NCBI GenBank assembly: GCA_900556625.1
Contig: USPQ01000128.1
Location: 1-5,973 of the forward strand
Length of the DNA stretch: 5,973 nucleotides
Reading direction: 5' to 3'
DNA from: an uncultured Bacteroides sp.
GTDB taxonomy: Bacteria; Bacteroidota; Bacteroidia; Bacteroidales; Bacteroidaceae
In this document: positions 1-5,973 of the stretch, piece by piece
Layout of the letters: every line of letters begins with the position of its first letter
Position numbering within the stretch: the first letter of the stretch is position 1
Notes under the pieces: model-generated
The model's input: only the letters and a program-made list of their open reading frames with translations
Told to the model about the DNA's origin: nothing
Databases searched by the model: none
Translations under genes and position numbers: made by a program

Positions 1-64
1 AAAAGACATTGTTATTCCAAGAAAAATTGTGTCCTTTGCAATATAACTTAATCACATAAACACC

Positions 65-1252
65 ATGTACGGTAAAATGCAAGAATTCCTCAGCCAGACA
101 TTGGCTGAAATCAAGGAGGCCGGACTTTACAAAGAAGAACGCCTGATTGAGAGTGCGCAGCAAGCTGCCATTACAGTAAAAGGTAAAGAGGTACTGAACT
201 TCTGTGCCAACAATTACTTGGGACTGTCCAATCACCCCCGATTGATCAAGGCTTCCCAAGAGATGATGAACCGCCGCGGATACGGTATGTCGTCCGTCCG
301 TTTTATCTGCGGGACACAGGATATTCATAAAGAACTGGAAGCGGCTATTTCCGACTATTTCCAGACAGAAGACACGATTCTATATGCTGCCTGCTTCGAT
401 GCGAACGGCGGGGTATTCGAACCGCTCTTCACCGAAGAGGATGCGATTATCTCGGACTCGCTGAACCACGCTTCCATCATCGACGGCGTGCGTCTGTGTA
501 AAGCGAAACGCTATCGTTATGCCAATGCCGACATGAAGGATTTGGAAAGATGTCTGCAAGAAGCGCAGGCGCAACGTTTCCGTATTGTCGTGACGGACGG
601 TGTGTTCTCTATGGATGGCAATGTAGCTCCGATGGATCAGATTTGCGATCTGGCCGAGAAATATGATGCGCTGGTGATGGTAGACGAGTCTCACTCGGCA
701 GGAGTGGTAGGCGCCACCGGTCACGGGGTCAGCGAATTGTATAAGACACACGGCCGCGTGGATATCTACACCGGAACGCTGGGCAAAGCTTTCGGTGGTG
801 CGCTGGGAGGATTTACGACAGGCCGCAAAGAGATTATCGACCTGTTGCGTCAACGCAGCCGTCCGTATCTGTTCTCTAATTCATTGGCTCCGGGCATTAT
901 CGGCGCCAGCCTTGAGGTGTTCAAAATGCTGAAAGAAAGCAATGCGCTGCACGACAAGCTCGTAGAGAACGTGAATTACTTCCGCGACAAGATGACCGCT
1001 GCCGGATTTGATATCAAACCGACGCAGAGTGCGATATGCGCTGTGATGCTGTATGATGCGAAGTTGTCTCAGATTTATGCTGCACGTATGCAGGAAGAGG
1101 GTATTTACGTGACCGGTTTCTATTATCCGGTGGTTCCGAAGGAACAGGCGCGTATCCGTGTGCAAATCTCTGCAGGACACGAGAAGGCTCATCTCGACAA
1201 ATGTATCGCTGCCTTTATCAAAGTGGGTAAAGAACTCGGCGTATTGAAATAA
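65..1252 (+). CDS. kbl: 2-amino-3-ketobutyrate CoA ligase (glycine C-acetyltransferase)
   Basis: This cytosolic PLP enzyme cleaves 2-amino-3-ketobutyrate with CoA to glycine and acetyl-CoA, the second step of threonine breakdown after threonine dehydrogenase. The 395-residue product aligns with E. coli Kbl (398 aa) from end to end, including the start (MYGK against MRGE), which supports the ATG at 65 over the in-frame ATG at 77. Visible active-site residues are N50 in the FCANNYLGL motif, H135 in LNHASIIDG (stacks on the PLP ring), D207 and H210 in VMVDESH, the Schiff-base lysine K241 in TGTLGKAFGG, and R365 in QARIRVQ (binds substrate carboxylate). Related alpha-oxoamine synthases (BioF, serine palmitoyltransferase) share the fold, but the long near-identical blocks such as CKAKRYRYAN and RQRSRPYLFSNSLAP point to Kbl. 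No threonine dehydrogenase gene lies in the window. A hairpin with a U-tract starts 11 nt after the stop. The gene appears intact. Confidence 0.96.
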   Translation: MYGKMQEFLSQTLAEIKEAGLYKEERLIESAQQAAITVKGKEVLNFCANNYLGLSNHPRLIKASQEMMNRRGYGMSSVRFICGTQDIHKELEAAISDYFQTEDTILYAACFDANGGVFEPLFTEEDAIISDSLNHASIIDGVRLCKAKRYRYANADMKDLERCLQEAQAQRFRIVVTDGVFSMDGNVAPMDQICDLAEKYDALVMVDESHSAGVVGATGHGVSELYKTHGRVDIYTGTLGKAFGGALGGFTTGRKEIIDLLRQRSRPYLFSNSLAPGIIGASLEVFKMLKESNALHDKLVENVNYFRDKMTAAGFDIKPTQSAICAVMLYDAKLSQIYAARMQEEGIYVTGFYYPVVPKEQARIRVQISAGHEKAHLDKCIAAFIKVGKELGVLK

Positions 1253-1263
1253 AACTTTTTCAT

Positions 1264-1329
1264 ATCTTCCATTGTTATTATCGGGGTGCATTAGAAGCGC
1301 TGACAAGATAACAATGGAAGATTTTTTTT
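1264..1329 (+). terminator. Rho-independent terminator or attenuator after kbl
   Basis: Positions 1264-1278 and 1308-1322 form a perfect 15-bp inverted repeat (left arm atcttccattgttat), followed at once by seven T residues at 1323-1329. The loop is 29 nt and can fold a small inner helix (1286-1289 with 1297-1300). The U-tract follows the stem only on the plus strand, so the signal acts on transcripts coming from kbl. It lies only 8 nt upstream of the preferred start of the next gene, and its right arm contains an in-frame ATG (1314) of that gene. Read-through could therefore set expression of the downstream gene; that role is inference. Confidence 0.85.
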
Positions 1330-1337
1330 ATTTATAT

Positions 1338-1751
1338 ATGGAAGAACTGACTCTCACGACTCCTGCCCTTCTTTTCTCGGCAGTCTCACTGATTTTATTG
1401 GCTTACACCAATCGTTTCTTATCGTACGCACAGCTTGTGCGGCAGTTACGCGACCGCTATATGGAGAATCCTACGGATATCACGGTAGCACAAATAGAGA
1501 ACTTACGGAAACGTTTGAATCTGACCCGCACCATGCAAGGACTGGGAATTGCGAGCCTGTTTCTCTGTGTGGTCAGTATGTTTTTCATTTATATCGGACT
1601 GCAACTGCTGTCCGCCTATGTATTCGGAGTGGCTCTGCTGTTGCTTATCGCTTCATTGGGCGTGTCTTTCCGCGAAATACAGATTTCCACCCGTTCGCTG
1701 GAGATTTATCTGGGAACGATGGAGAAGGGAAAGAGCAGAGCTAATCATTAA
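1338..1751 (+). CDS. DUF2721-type small integral membrane protein
   Basis: The product (137 aa from the ATG at 1338) resembles the DUF2721 family, whose function is not known. It has three likely membrane helices: about residues 8-24 (starting TTPALLFSAVSLILLAYTNRF), 68-87 and 89-110. A charged loop or amphipathic segment (residues 34-63, QLVRQLRDRY to LRKRLNL) joins the first and second helices, and a polar tail of about 27 residues follows the third. The N-terminal TPALLFSA and AYTNRF block is what I recognise as the family hallmark. The frame is open back to a TTG at 1272 and includes an ATG at 1314, but both lie inside the arms of the kbl terminator hairpin, so 1338 is preferred. No TAnnTTTG promoter is visible in the 85 nt after kbl, so expression may depend on read-through. 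The stop codon overlaps that of the convergent kinase gene. Confidence 0.8.
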   Translation: MEELTLTTPALLFSAVSLILLAYTNRFLSYAQLVRQLRDRYMENPTDITVAQIENLRKRLNLTRTMQGLGIASLFLCVVSMFFIYIGLQLLSAYVFGVALLLLIASLGVSFREIQISTRSLEIYLGTMEKGKSRANH

Positions 1752-4018
1752 GCCACCACCCAACAGGGAAGGATCACAGCGAAACGACTTCCTTTACCGA
1801 CCTCGGATTGAAGGGTAACCGTTCCACCCAATTTCTCTACAATCACTTTACAGATGGAAAGTCCTAATCCCGCACCCTGCGAAAACTCATTCTGCTTATA
1901 GAAACGACCGAATATCATCCGTTGTTCTTCCAATGGTATGCCACGACCAGTATCTTCAACATAGATTTCAACTTTACTTTCGTCGGAGAAATAGTGATAT
2001 CCTACTCTGATAGTACCGCTTTCCGTAAACTTGTCCGCATTATTCAAGAAATTGGTAAGTACTTGTATCAAGCGGTCTCTATCCACATTTATTTCTAAAG
2101 CCGTTTCTTCCGTCTCTTTCAGAAATTCCAAACGTGGAGAAATAAGTACTTGATGTGTGGAATAGACATCATCAATCAAATCTTTTACCTGATACCGCTG
2201 ATAGACAAAAGACATATAGTCGGATTCGATACGGGAAAGTTCCAAAATATCATTCACCAGTTTAAGCAATAGTTCGCTATTTTTATTTATGGTATCTACA
2301 TATTCTTCCCGTTCTTCGGGAGTTAAATCCTCTTCTACCGCCAGAATATTGGAGAAGCCGACAATTGAGTTTAGCGGAGTGCGTATTTCATGGCTCATAT
2401 TCGCCAGAAAAGATTGTTTGAGCTCGGCTTTCTCAGCCAGCAAACGTGCCGCTTCCAATTCCTCCTCCCTATCCTTTACTTTTTGCACGTTCTGTAATAA
2501 TCCCGCAGTTTTGTACTGCCCTCCTCCAATCGGGTTGGTACTATAACGAAATTCCCACCATTGATAGCCCTTTCCGTCAAAGTTACAAGGAAGTTGCGCT
2601 ATTTTCTTCCGTGCATTTTGCAGGTTCTTCCAACTAATTTGCACGCTCTCCCAATAGTCGGGATGAATTAAATGTTTGAGTTCTTCAAATGTCAGTTTCC
2701 GAGGGGATATTCCTTGCGAATGCCAAAACGCATCTTCAAACACAAATGTTTTCGTCTCCAGTTGCCAAGCGTATGTTGCTCCCCCTGCAATGGCCAATGC
2801 TAATGTTTCTTTTTCATGGGCTAACGCACAAAGTGCCTGTTTTTTCCTTCTCTGCTCACGGAGATAAAGCCACCACAAACAAGCAAAAAGAGAGAGAAGT
2901 AGTATGATTGAAGTAATTAGCATACTCCCCCATAACAAAGGATATCTCTTATTAAAAGGTATATTTATAATTGTAAAGCCGGAAGGAATTCTTTCGCTCC
3001 TTAATCCCATCCGCAGCATAGCATTCCAGTCTGCCACATACTCTTTACGGCTTTCGGCTATAGGAATATCCAAAGGAGATGTTCCATGCAAAATACTAAC
3101 TGCGGCATTGACTTCTTCTTCCACTTGAACAGGCAATGTGGTCAGGTAACCTCCAATTAGCTTTTCTCCATATCCAAACCCCTCATTGATAACAGTCAAA
3201 CAGGGATTCATACATACATTACCAAAATTCTCTGTAGTGAAATCACGCTTTAGCTGAATGTAACACCGCTCACGATAATTTCTGTTCAGTATCCACATCA
3301 AACTAACATCATTCTTCCCGGAAACACGTGCGGAAACTGCAAGAAAGTGCGTATATCCTTCTTTCAATTTTATCTGCAATTCTTGTTTGGGAGTACGCAC
3401 AGTCTTTATCGAGTCAATAAAACCAATCACCTTAGATCCTCTCAGCTGTTCACGAGCGTCTTGCTTAATCTGATTGTCTAGAAAAGTGGAGTCAAGGACT
3501 GTAAATAACGATATTGCATTACCGAAGATTTTTTTAGCTATGGCTATATTTCTCTTGAAATCTATTTTATCATGAAATCCCGTCACGTTGGGATATTGAC
3601 TTATCAACTTCCAATTCGGATAGTTAACGCCTCCGAATATAACAGGAACTTCCTTTACTAACGGTGCACCGCATTTCAACAAAGAGTAAGTGGCTTGATC
3701 TTCATTTACTATAATCACCTCCGGCTTCCAGTCTACAGACACAGAATCCAACAGATGAAACATTCTTTCCAATTCTTGCTTTTCGAGATAATTTTCACAA
3801 TCCAGATAGAGCGTGCGAATATCCGCTTTTATATTCTTTTTCTCAAACTGCCTGGAAATCATTTCGTTATAATCAGGATAACCGCCGTAAGTCTCTTCGT
3901 AAGAATGTATGACCAATATGCGATGCTCTTCTTTCGGGGAACAGCTACTCAATCCTATTAGTAATAATAGAAGTGTGATAGAAATATTACTCCATTGTCC
4001 GTGTTTGTCCATATCCAT
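1748..4018 (-). CDS. Membrane sensor histidine kinase with periplasmic ABC substrate-binding-like domain
   Basis: This is probably an inner-membrane sensor that autophosphorylates in response to a periplasmic ligand; the ligand is unknown. Numbering is from the preferred ATG at 4018 (756 aa). Residues 14-26 form a hydrophobic signal segment ending in a lipobox-like LSSC. Residues 27-359 resemble the ABC_sub_bind family (ILVIHSYEE near the start, then PVIFGGVNYPNW and PNVTGFHDKIDF). A membrane helix spans about 360-386, a PAS-like domain about 399-514, and a short coiled-coil linker 512-535. HisKA has the H-box SHEIRTPLN with phospho-acceptor H543. The HATPase domain shows the N-box (LTNFLNNADKF), the D-box EDTGRGIP (688-695), the F-box FGRFYK and the G-box GAGLGLS (715-721). 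The protein stops after the ATPase domain, with no receiver or output domain, and no response regulator gene is in the window. The frame extends to an ATG at 4066 (772 aa), but that codon would sit only a few bases from the predicted transcription start. Confidence 0.92.
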   Translation of the reverse strand: MDMDKHGQWSNISITLLLLLIGLSSCSPKEEHRILVIHSYEETYGGYPDYNEMISRQFEKKNIKADIRTLYLDCENYLEKQELERMFHLLDSVSVDWKPEVIIVNEDQATYSLLKCGAPLVKEVPVIFGGVNYPNWKLISQYPNVTGFHDKIDFKRNIAIAKKIFGNAISLFTVLDSTFLDNQIKQDAREQLRGSKVIGFIDSIKTVRTPKQELQIKLKEGYTHFLAVSARVSGKNDVSLMWILNRNYRERCYIQLKRDFTTENFGNVCMNPCLTVINEGFGYGEKLIGGYLTTLPVQVEEEVNAAVSILHGTSPLDIPIAESRKEYVADWNAMLRMGLRSERIPSGFTIINIPFNKRYPLLWGSMLITSIILLLSLFACLWWLYLREQRRKKQALCALAHEKETLALAIAGGATYAWQLETKTFVFEDAFWHSQGISPRKLTFEELKHLIHPDYWESVQISWKNLQNARKKIAQLPCNFDGKGYQWWEFRYSTNPIGGGQYKTAGLLQNVQKVKDREEELEAARLLAEKAELKQSFLANMSHEIRTPLNSIVGFSNILAVEEDLTPEEREEYVDTINKNSELLLKLVNDILELSRIESDYMSFVYQRYQVKDLIDDVYSTHQVLISPRLEFLKETEETALEINVDRDRLIQVLTNFLNNADKFTESGTIRVGYHYFSDESKVEIYVEDTGRGIPLEEQRMIFGRFYKQNEFSQGAGLGLSICKVIVEKLGGTVTLQSEVGKGSRFAVILPCWVVA

Positions 4019-4077
4019 ATTATTGTTTGTTTGGATAAAAGCAGCCATTCGCCTTCTATACTCCATACGATTAGGTA

Positions 4078-4108
4078 CAAAGATAACTGATTTTTAAATA
4101 AGGGCAAA
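4078..4108 (-). promoter_or_regulatory. Bacteroides-type promoter for the histidine kinase gene
   Basis: Reading the minus strand, TTTG at 4108-4105 is followed after 19 nt by TATCTTTG at 4085-4078. Both elements match the Bacteroides primary-sigma consensus (TTTG, 19-21 nt, TAnnTTTG). Transcription would begin near 4071, giving a leader of about 50 nt to the ATG at 4018 but only about 5 nt to the ATG at 4066. An A/T tract (4116-4121) lies just upstream; it is also the U-tract of the ferritin terminator. Confidence 0.75.
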
Positions 4109-4115
4109 CAAAGTC

Positions 4116-4158
4116 AAAAAAAAGAAGTTGCCCGAATATGAAATTCAGACAACTTCTT
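4116..4158 (-). terminator. Rho-independent terminator of the ferritin gene
   Basis: On the minus strand, 4158-4143 pairs with 4137-4122 to form a 16-bp stem around a 5-nt loop (TTCAT), followed by six T residues (4121-4116). Two of the pairs are U-G wobbles in minus-strand RNA, which would be A-C mismatches in plus-strand RNA, so the helix is continuous in the minus direction only. It begins about 28 nt after the ferritin stop codon and ends 7 nt before the -33 element of the kinase promoter, separating the two genes transcriptionally. Confidence 0.9.
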
Positions 4159-4186
4159 GCATATAAATCTTTTAGGCTACTATAAA

Positions 4187-4666
4187 TTAACGCTGTCCCA
4201 ATTGTGAGTCTATAAAGAAAATTCCGGTATCACCGGCTTTCTTGATTTTGTCAACAATGCCTTGCGCTGTAGCTTCTTCTTCTACTTGTTCGCGAACGAA
4301 TCCCCACAAGAAATCTTGTGTTGCTTTGTCCTTCTCAGCAGCAGCTACGTCTACCAGTTTGTCTACCAATTGGGAAACATGGCATTCATGTTTGTAAACG
4401 TGCTCGAATACTTCCAGCGGACTACCCCAACCGTTAGGAACAACATCTATTTTATCAACTTTAGCGGTTCCTCCACGTTTGATAATATAATCTGCCATAG
4501 CATAAGCATGCGCCATCTCTTCCTGAGACTGCTTCTTCATCCAATGGGCAAAACCACTGAAACCTTCTTTCTCGAAATAGAAAGACATTGCCAAATACAG
4601 GTTAGCAGACCACATCTCAGCAGTAATCTGTTCGTTAATTGCATTTTGTAATTTTTCTGAAATCAT
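4187..4666 (-). CDS. ftnA: Bacterial non-heme ferritin (FtnA type)
   Basis: This cytosolic iron-storage protein oxidises Fe(II) and deposits it as a mineral in a 24-subunit shell, which also limits oxygen damage. The 159-residue product matches E. coli FtnA (165 aa) in register. The ferroxidase ligands are all present: E17, Y24 (second shell), E50, H53, E94, Q127 and E130. Third-site (C-site) glutamates E49, E126 and E129 are also present. There is no heme-ligating methionine pattern or long extension that would suggest bacterioferritin or Dps. The frame opens at an ATG at 4714, but the first 16 residues of that version fall in the predicted transcription-start region and have no counterpart in the family, so the ATG at 4666 (MISEKLQNAINEQ) is chosen. 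Its upstream neighbour on the same strand is lysA, 141 nt away; a strong terminator follows downstream. In Bacteroides fragilis, ferritin is known to be induced by oxygen and peroxide; no OxyR-type site was recognised here. Confidence 0.96.
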   Translation of the reverse strand: MISEKLQNAINEQITAEMWSANLYLAMSFYFEKEGFSGFAHWMKKQSQEEMAHAYAMADYIIKRGGTAKVDKIDVVPNGWGSPLEVFEHVYKHECHVSQLVDKLVDVAAAEKDKATQDFLWGFVREQVEEEATAQGIVDKIKKAGDTGIFFIDSQLGQR

Positions 4667-4687
4667 AATCGTATCTTTTATTAAGTT

Positions 4688-4779
4688 GTTAATGTAGTTT
4701 CTTTTTGAACTCATTACAAAAATAACAAGATTTCAGTTCAAATTGTTCCATGTACCCCGTATTTTTAAACTACATTCAC
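4688..4779. repeat. 13-nt inverted repeat flanking the ferritin promoter
   Basis: GTtAATGTAGTTT at 4688-4700 recurs as its reverse complement at 4767-4779 (GTgAATGTAGTTT on the minus strand), with 12 of 13 bases matching and a perfect 10-bp core (4691-4700 and 4767-4776). The arms are 66 nt apart. One lies in the predicted ferritin leader and the other upstream of the promoter, so they could be paired binding sites for a regulator. A coincidence in A/T-rich DNA is also possible. Confidence 0.4.
4717..4724 (-). promoter_or_regulatory. Probable -7 promoter element of the ferritin gene
   Basis: The minus strand reads TATTTTTG from 4724 to 4717, an exact TAnnTTTG match. Transcription would start near 4710 and give a leader of about 44 nt to the ATG at 4666. 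No good TTTG lies at the usual 19-21 nt upstream; the nearest TTTG (4742-4739) is only 14 nt away. The promoter may therefore be weak or activator-assisted. The short A/T-rich motif can occur by chance, so the confidence is moderate. Confidence 0.5.
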
Positions 4780-4807
4780 ACTTTGATTGTAACGGTTCAT
4801 TTTTTAT

Positions 4808-5968
4808 TTACACCAGTTCGTCGGAAGTATATCCTTTCGGAAGCTCACGACAGTTATAGCCGGAAGCCATTATTTCACCGTATGCACCAGCAGAACGAAG
4901 GGCTATCAGGTCTCCACGCTTGACTTTGTTCAGATCAATCGCCTTTCCGAAAACATCGGACGACTCACATATCGGACCTACTACATCGTACGCTTCCACC
5001 GGTTCTTCGGAAGTCAGGTTTTCCATCTTATGGTATGCCTGATACAAAGCCGGACGGATCAAATCGGTCATACCTGCATCGAGGATGGCAAATTTCTTCT
5101 TGGCTCCTTGCTTCACATACAGTACTTTGGATATCAACGTACCGCATTGTCCCACGACGGCACGCCCCAATTCAAAATGAAGTGTTTGATAAGGACGCAG
5201 TTTCAGTTGTCCGGCATAGGTGGCAAAATAATCTTTGAAGTTCGGGATAGCCTGACGGTTGGGATGTCCGTAATCTATCCCCAGACCACCACCGACATTT
5301 ATATGTTCTACCAGAATCCGACGCGCTTCCAACTTGTCCTGCAATTCATTGACACGATTGCACAAAGCGACGAAATCGCCCATATCGAGAATCTGCGAAC
5401 CGATGTGGAAGTGAAGGCCGATAAACTTGATATTCTTCATTTCCAAAGCCACGTCTATCACTTTATCCATATCCTGCATACTGATACCGAATTTATTTTC
5501 GGCAAGACCGGTAGTGATATTGGCGTGAGTATGCGCGCCTACATCCGGATTGATGCGGAAAGCGACATTGGCTATTTTGTTTTGAGCGGCTGCCAGCTCG
5601 TTGATTACTTCAAGCTCGGGAATAGATTCTACGTTAAAACAGAAGATTCCATATTCTAATCCGAGATTGATTTCCCAGTCTGCTTTACCCACTCCCGCAA
5701 AAACGACTTTATTGGCCGGAAATCCTGCACGGATAGCGGCACGGATCTCTCCACCGCTCACACAGTCGGCTCCCATTCCGCTTTCACGGATGATGGCAAG
5801 TACCTTCGGATTGGCATTCGCTTTGACAGCATAGTGTACTGAATAATTAGGATATTTGGCAACCTCATGGTTAATAGCCGACAATGTATCACGCAGCACT
5901 TTGGTATCGTAATAATAGAAAGGTGTCTGCAAAGTGCGGAATTTATCGATTGGAAATATTCCCTTCAT
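4808..5968 (-). CDS. lysA: Diaminopimelate decarboxylase
   Basis: This cytosolic PLP enzyme decarboxylates meso-diaminopimelate to L-lysine, the last step of lysine biosynthesis. The 386-residue protein is of the fold III (alanine racemase-like) type, with an N-terminal TIM barrel and a C-terminal beta domain. The Schiff-base lysine is K49 in HYAVKANANP. H188 in GLHFHIGSQ, the glycine-rich phosphate loop NVGGGLG (224-230), and E266 and R269 in FELGRAVVG surround the cofactor. The partner-subunit active-site motif GPICESSDVFG carries C334, E335 and D338, and Y363 lies in AGAYGEIMASGYN. The CESSD motif distinguishes it from ornithine/arginine and carboxynorspermidine decarboxylases. It is somewhat shorter than E. 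coli LysA (420 aa) but complete; the ATG at 5968 starts a normal N-terminus (MKGIFPIDKF). Its promoter or upstream operon partner lies beyond the window. No clear hairpin terminator follows the stop, so some read-through into ferritin is possible. Confidence 0.96.
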   Translation of the reverse strand: MKGIFPIDKFRTLQTPFYYYDTKVLRDTLSAINHEVAKYPNYSVHYAVKANANPKVLAIIRESGMGADCVSGGEIRAAIRAGFPANKVVFAGVGKADWEINLGLEYGIFCFNVESIPELEVINELAAAQNKIANVAFRINPDVGAHTHANITTGLAENKFGISMQDMDKVIDVALEMKNIKFIGLHFHIGSQILDMGDFVALCNRVNELQDKLEARRILVEHINVGGGLGIDYGHPNRQAIPNFKDYFATYAGQLKLRPYQTLHFELGRAVVGQCGTLISKVLYVKQGAKKKFAILDAGMTDLIRPALYQAYHKMENLTSEEPVEAYDVVGPICESSDVFGKAIDLNKVKRGDLIALRSAGAYGEIMASGYNCRELPKGYTSDELV

Positions 5969-5973
5969 AATTC

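Noticed and set aside
9..38. Possible kbl promoter (TTG at 9-11 and GTCCTTTG at 31-38, 19 nt apart)
   Set aside because: The -7 element keeps only TTTG and lacks the TA of TAnnTTTG; too weak to annotate. All three plus frames of 1-64 hit stops (44-46, 49-51, 57-59), so no end of an upstream gene could be identified either.
380..853. 157-codon open frame on the minus strand inside kbl
   Set aside because: It is the complement of the conserved Kbl core; the product has no recognisable domain, and kbl explains the sequence fully.
881..1306. 141-codon open frame on the minus strand across the kbl 3' end
   Set aside because: Its start would lie inside the terminator loop and the rest is antisense to Kbl; no protein-like features.
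1549..1818. 89-codon plus-strand frame overlapping the DUF2721 gene and the kinase 3' end
   Set aside because: It is a shifted frame of the DUF2721 gene, rich in Cys, Trp and Arg, and runs antisense into the kinase G-box region.
4262..4651. 129-codon open frame on the plus strand inside ferritin
   Set aside because: It mirrors the ferritin coding sequence, whose ferroxidase residues are all in place on the minus strand.
4740..4807. Search for a lysA terminator in the spacer before ferritin
   Set aside because: No stem of useful length followed by a U-tract was found on the minus strand just after the lysA stop; only short 5-bp pairings occur.
5030..5659. 209-codon open frame on the plus strand inside lysA
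   Set aside because: It is antisense to a clear LysA with intact catalytic motifs; the translation shows no recognisable domain and has no promoter or leader of its own.

Overview
The window looks like Bacteroides chromosome (phylum Bacteroidota). Two spacers contain promoter elements of the Bacteroides type: TAnnTTTG at -7, in one case with TTTG at -33. Recognisable Shine-Dalgarno sequences are absent, the leaders are A-rich, and the histidine kinase architecture is one common in gut Bacteroides. The species cannot be fixed from the sequence alone.

Layout. Positions 1-64 are a short AT-rich spacer with no frame open on the plus strand. A complete plus-strand kbl gene (65-1252) encodes 2-amino-3-ketobutyrate CoA ligase. 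It is followed by a 15-bp perfect hairpin with a U-tract, and then by a small plus-strand gene for a three-helix DUF2721-type membrane protein (best start 1338, end 1751). That gene meets a large minus-strand gene tail to tail, and their stop codons overlap by 4 nt. The minus-strand gene (about 4018 down to 1748) encodes a membrane sensor histidine kinase. It has a periplasmic domain like an ABC substrate-binding protein and a PAS-like linker, but no receiver domain. Further up on the same strand are a ferritin gene (4666-4187), with its own promoter signal and a strong directional terminator, and lysA (5968-4808) for diaminopimelate decarboxylase, complete to its start codon only 5 nt from the window edge.

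How the genes relate. These are mainly housekeeping and stress functions and not a single pathway: threonine-to-glycine catabolism (kbl), lysine biosynthesis (lysA), iron storage and oxidative protection (ferritin), and one signalling protein of unknown ligand. The terminator and promoter between ferritin and the kinase argue that the two are separate transcription units despite being adjacent and co-directional. No mobile element, CRISPR array, tRNA or rRNA was recognised. I do not see a convincing new multi-gene system. The most interesting points are the hairpin that contains a candidate start codon of the DUF2721 gene, the partnerless kinase with a lipobox-like signal sequence, the tight terminator/promoter packing at 4078-4158, and an inverted repeat flanking the ferritin promoter.
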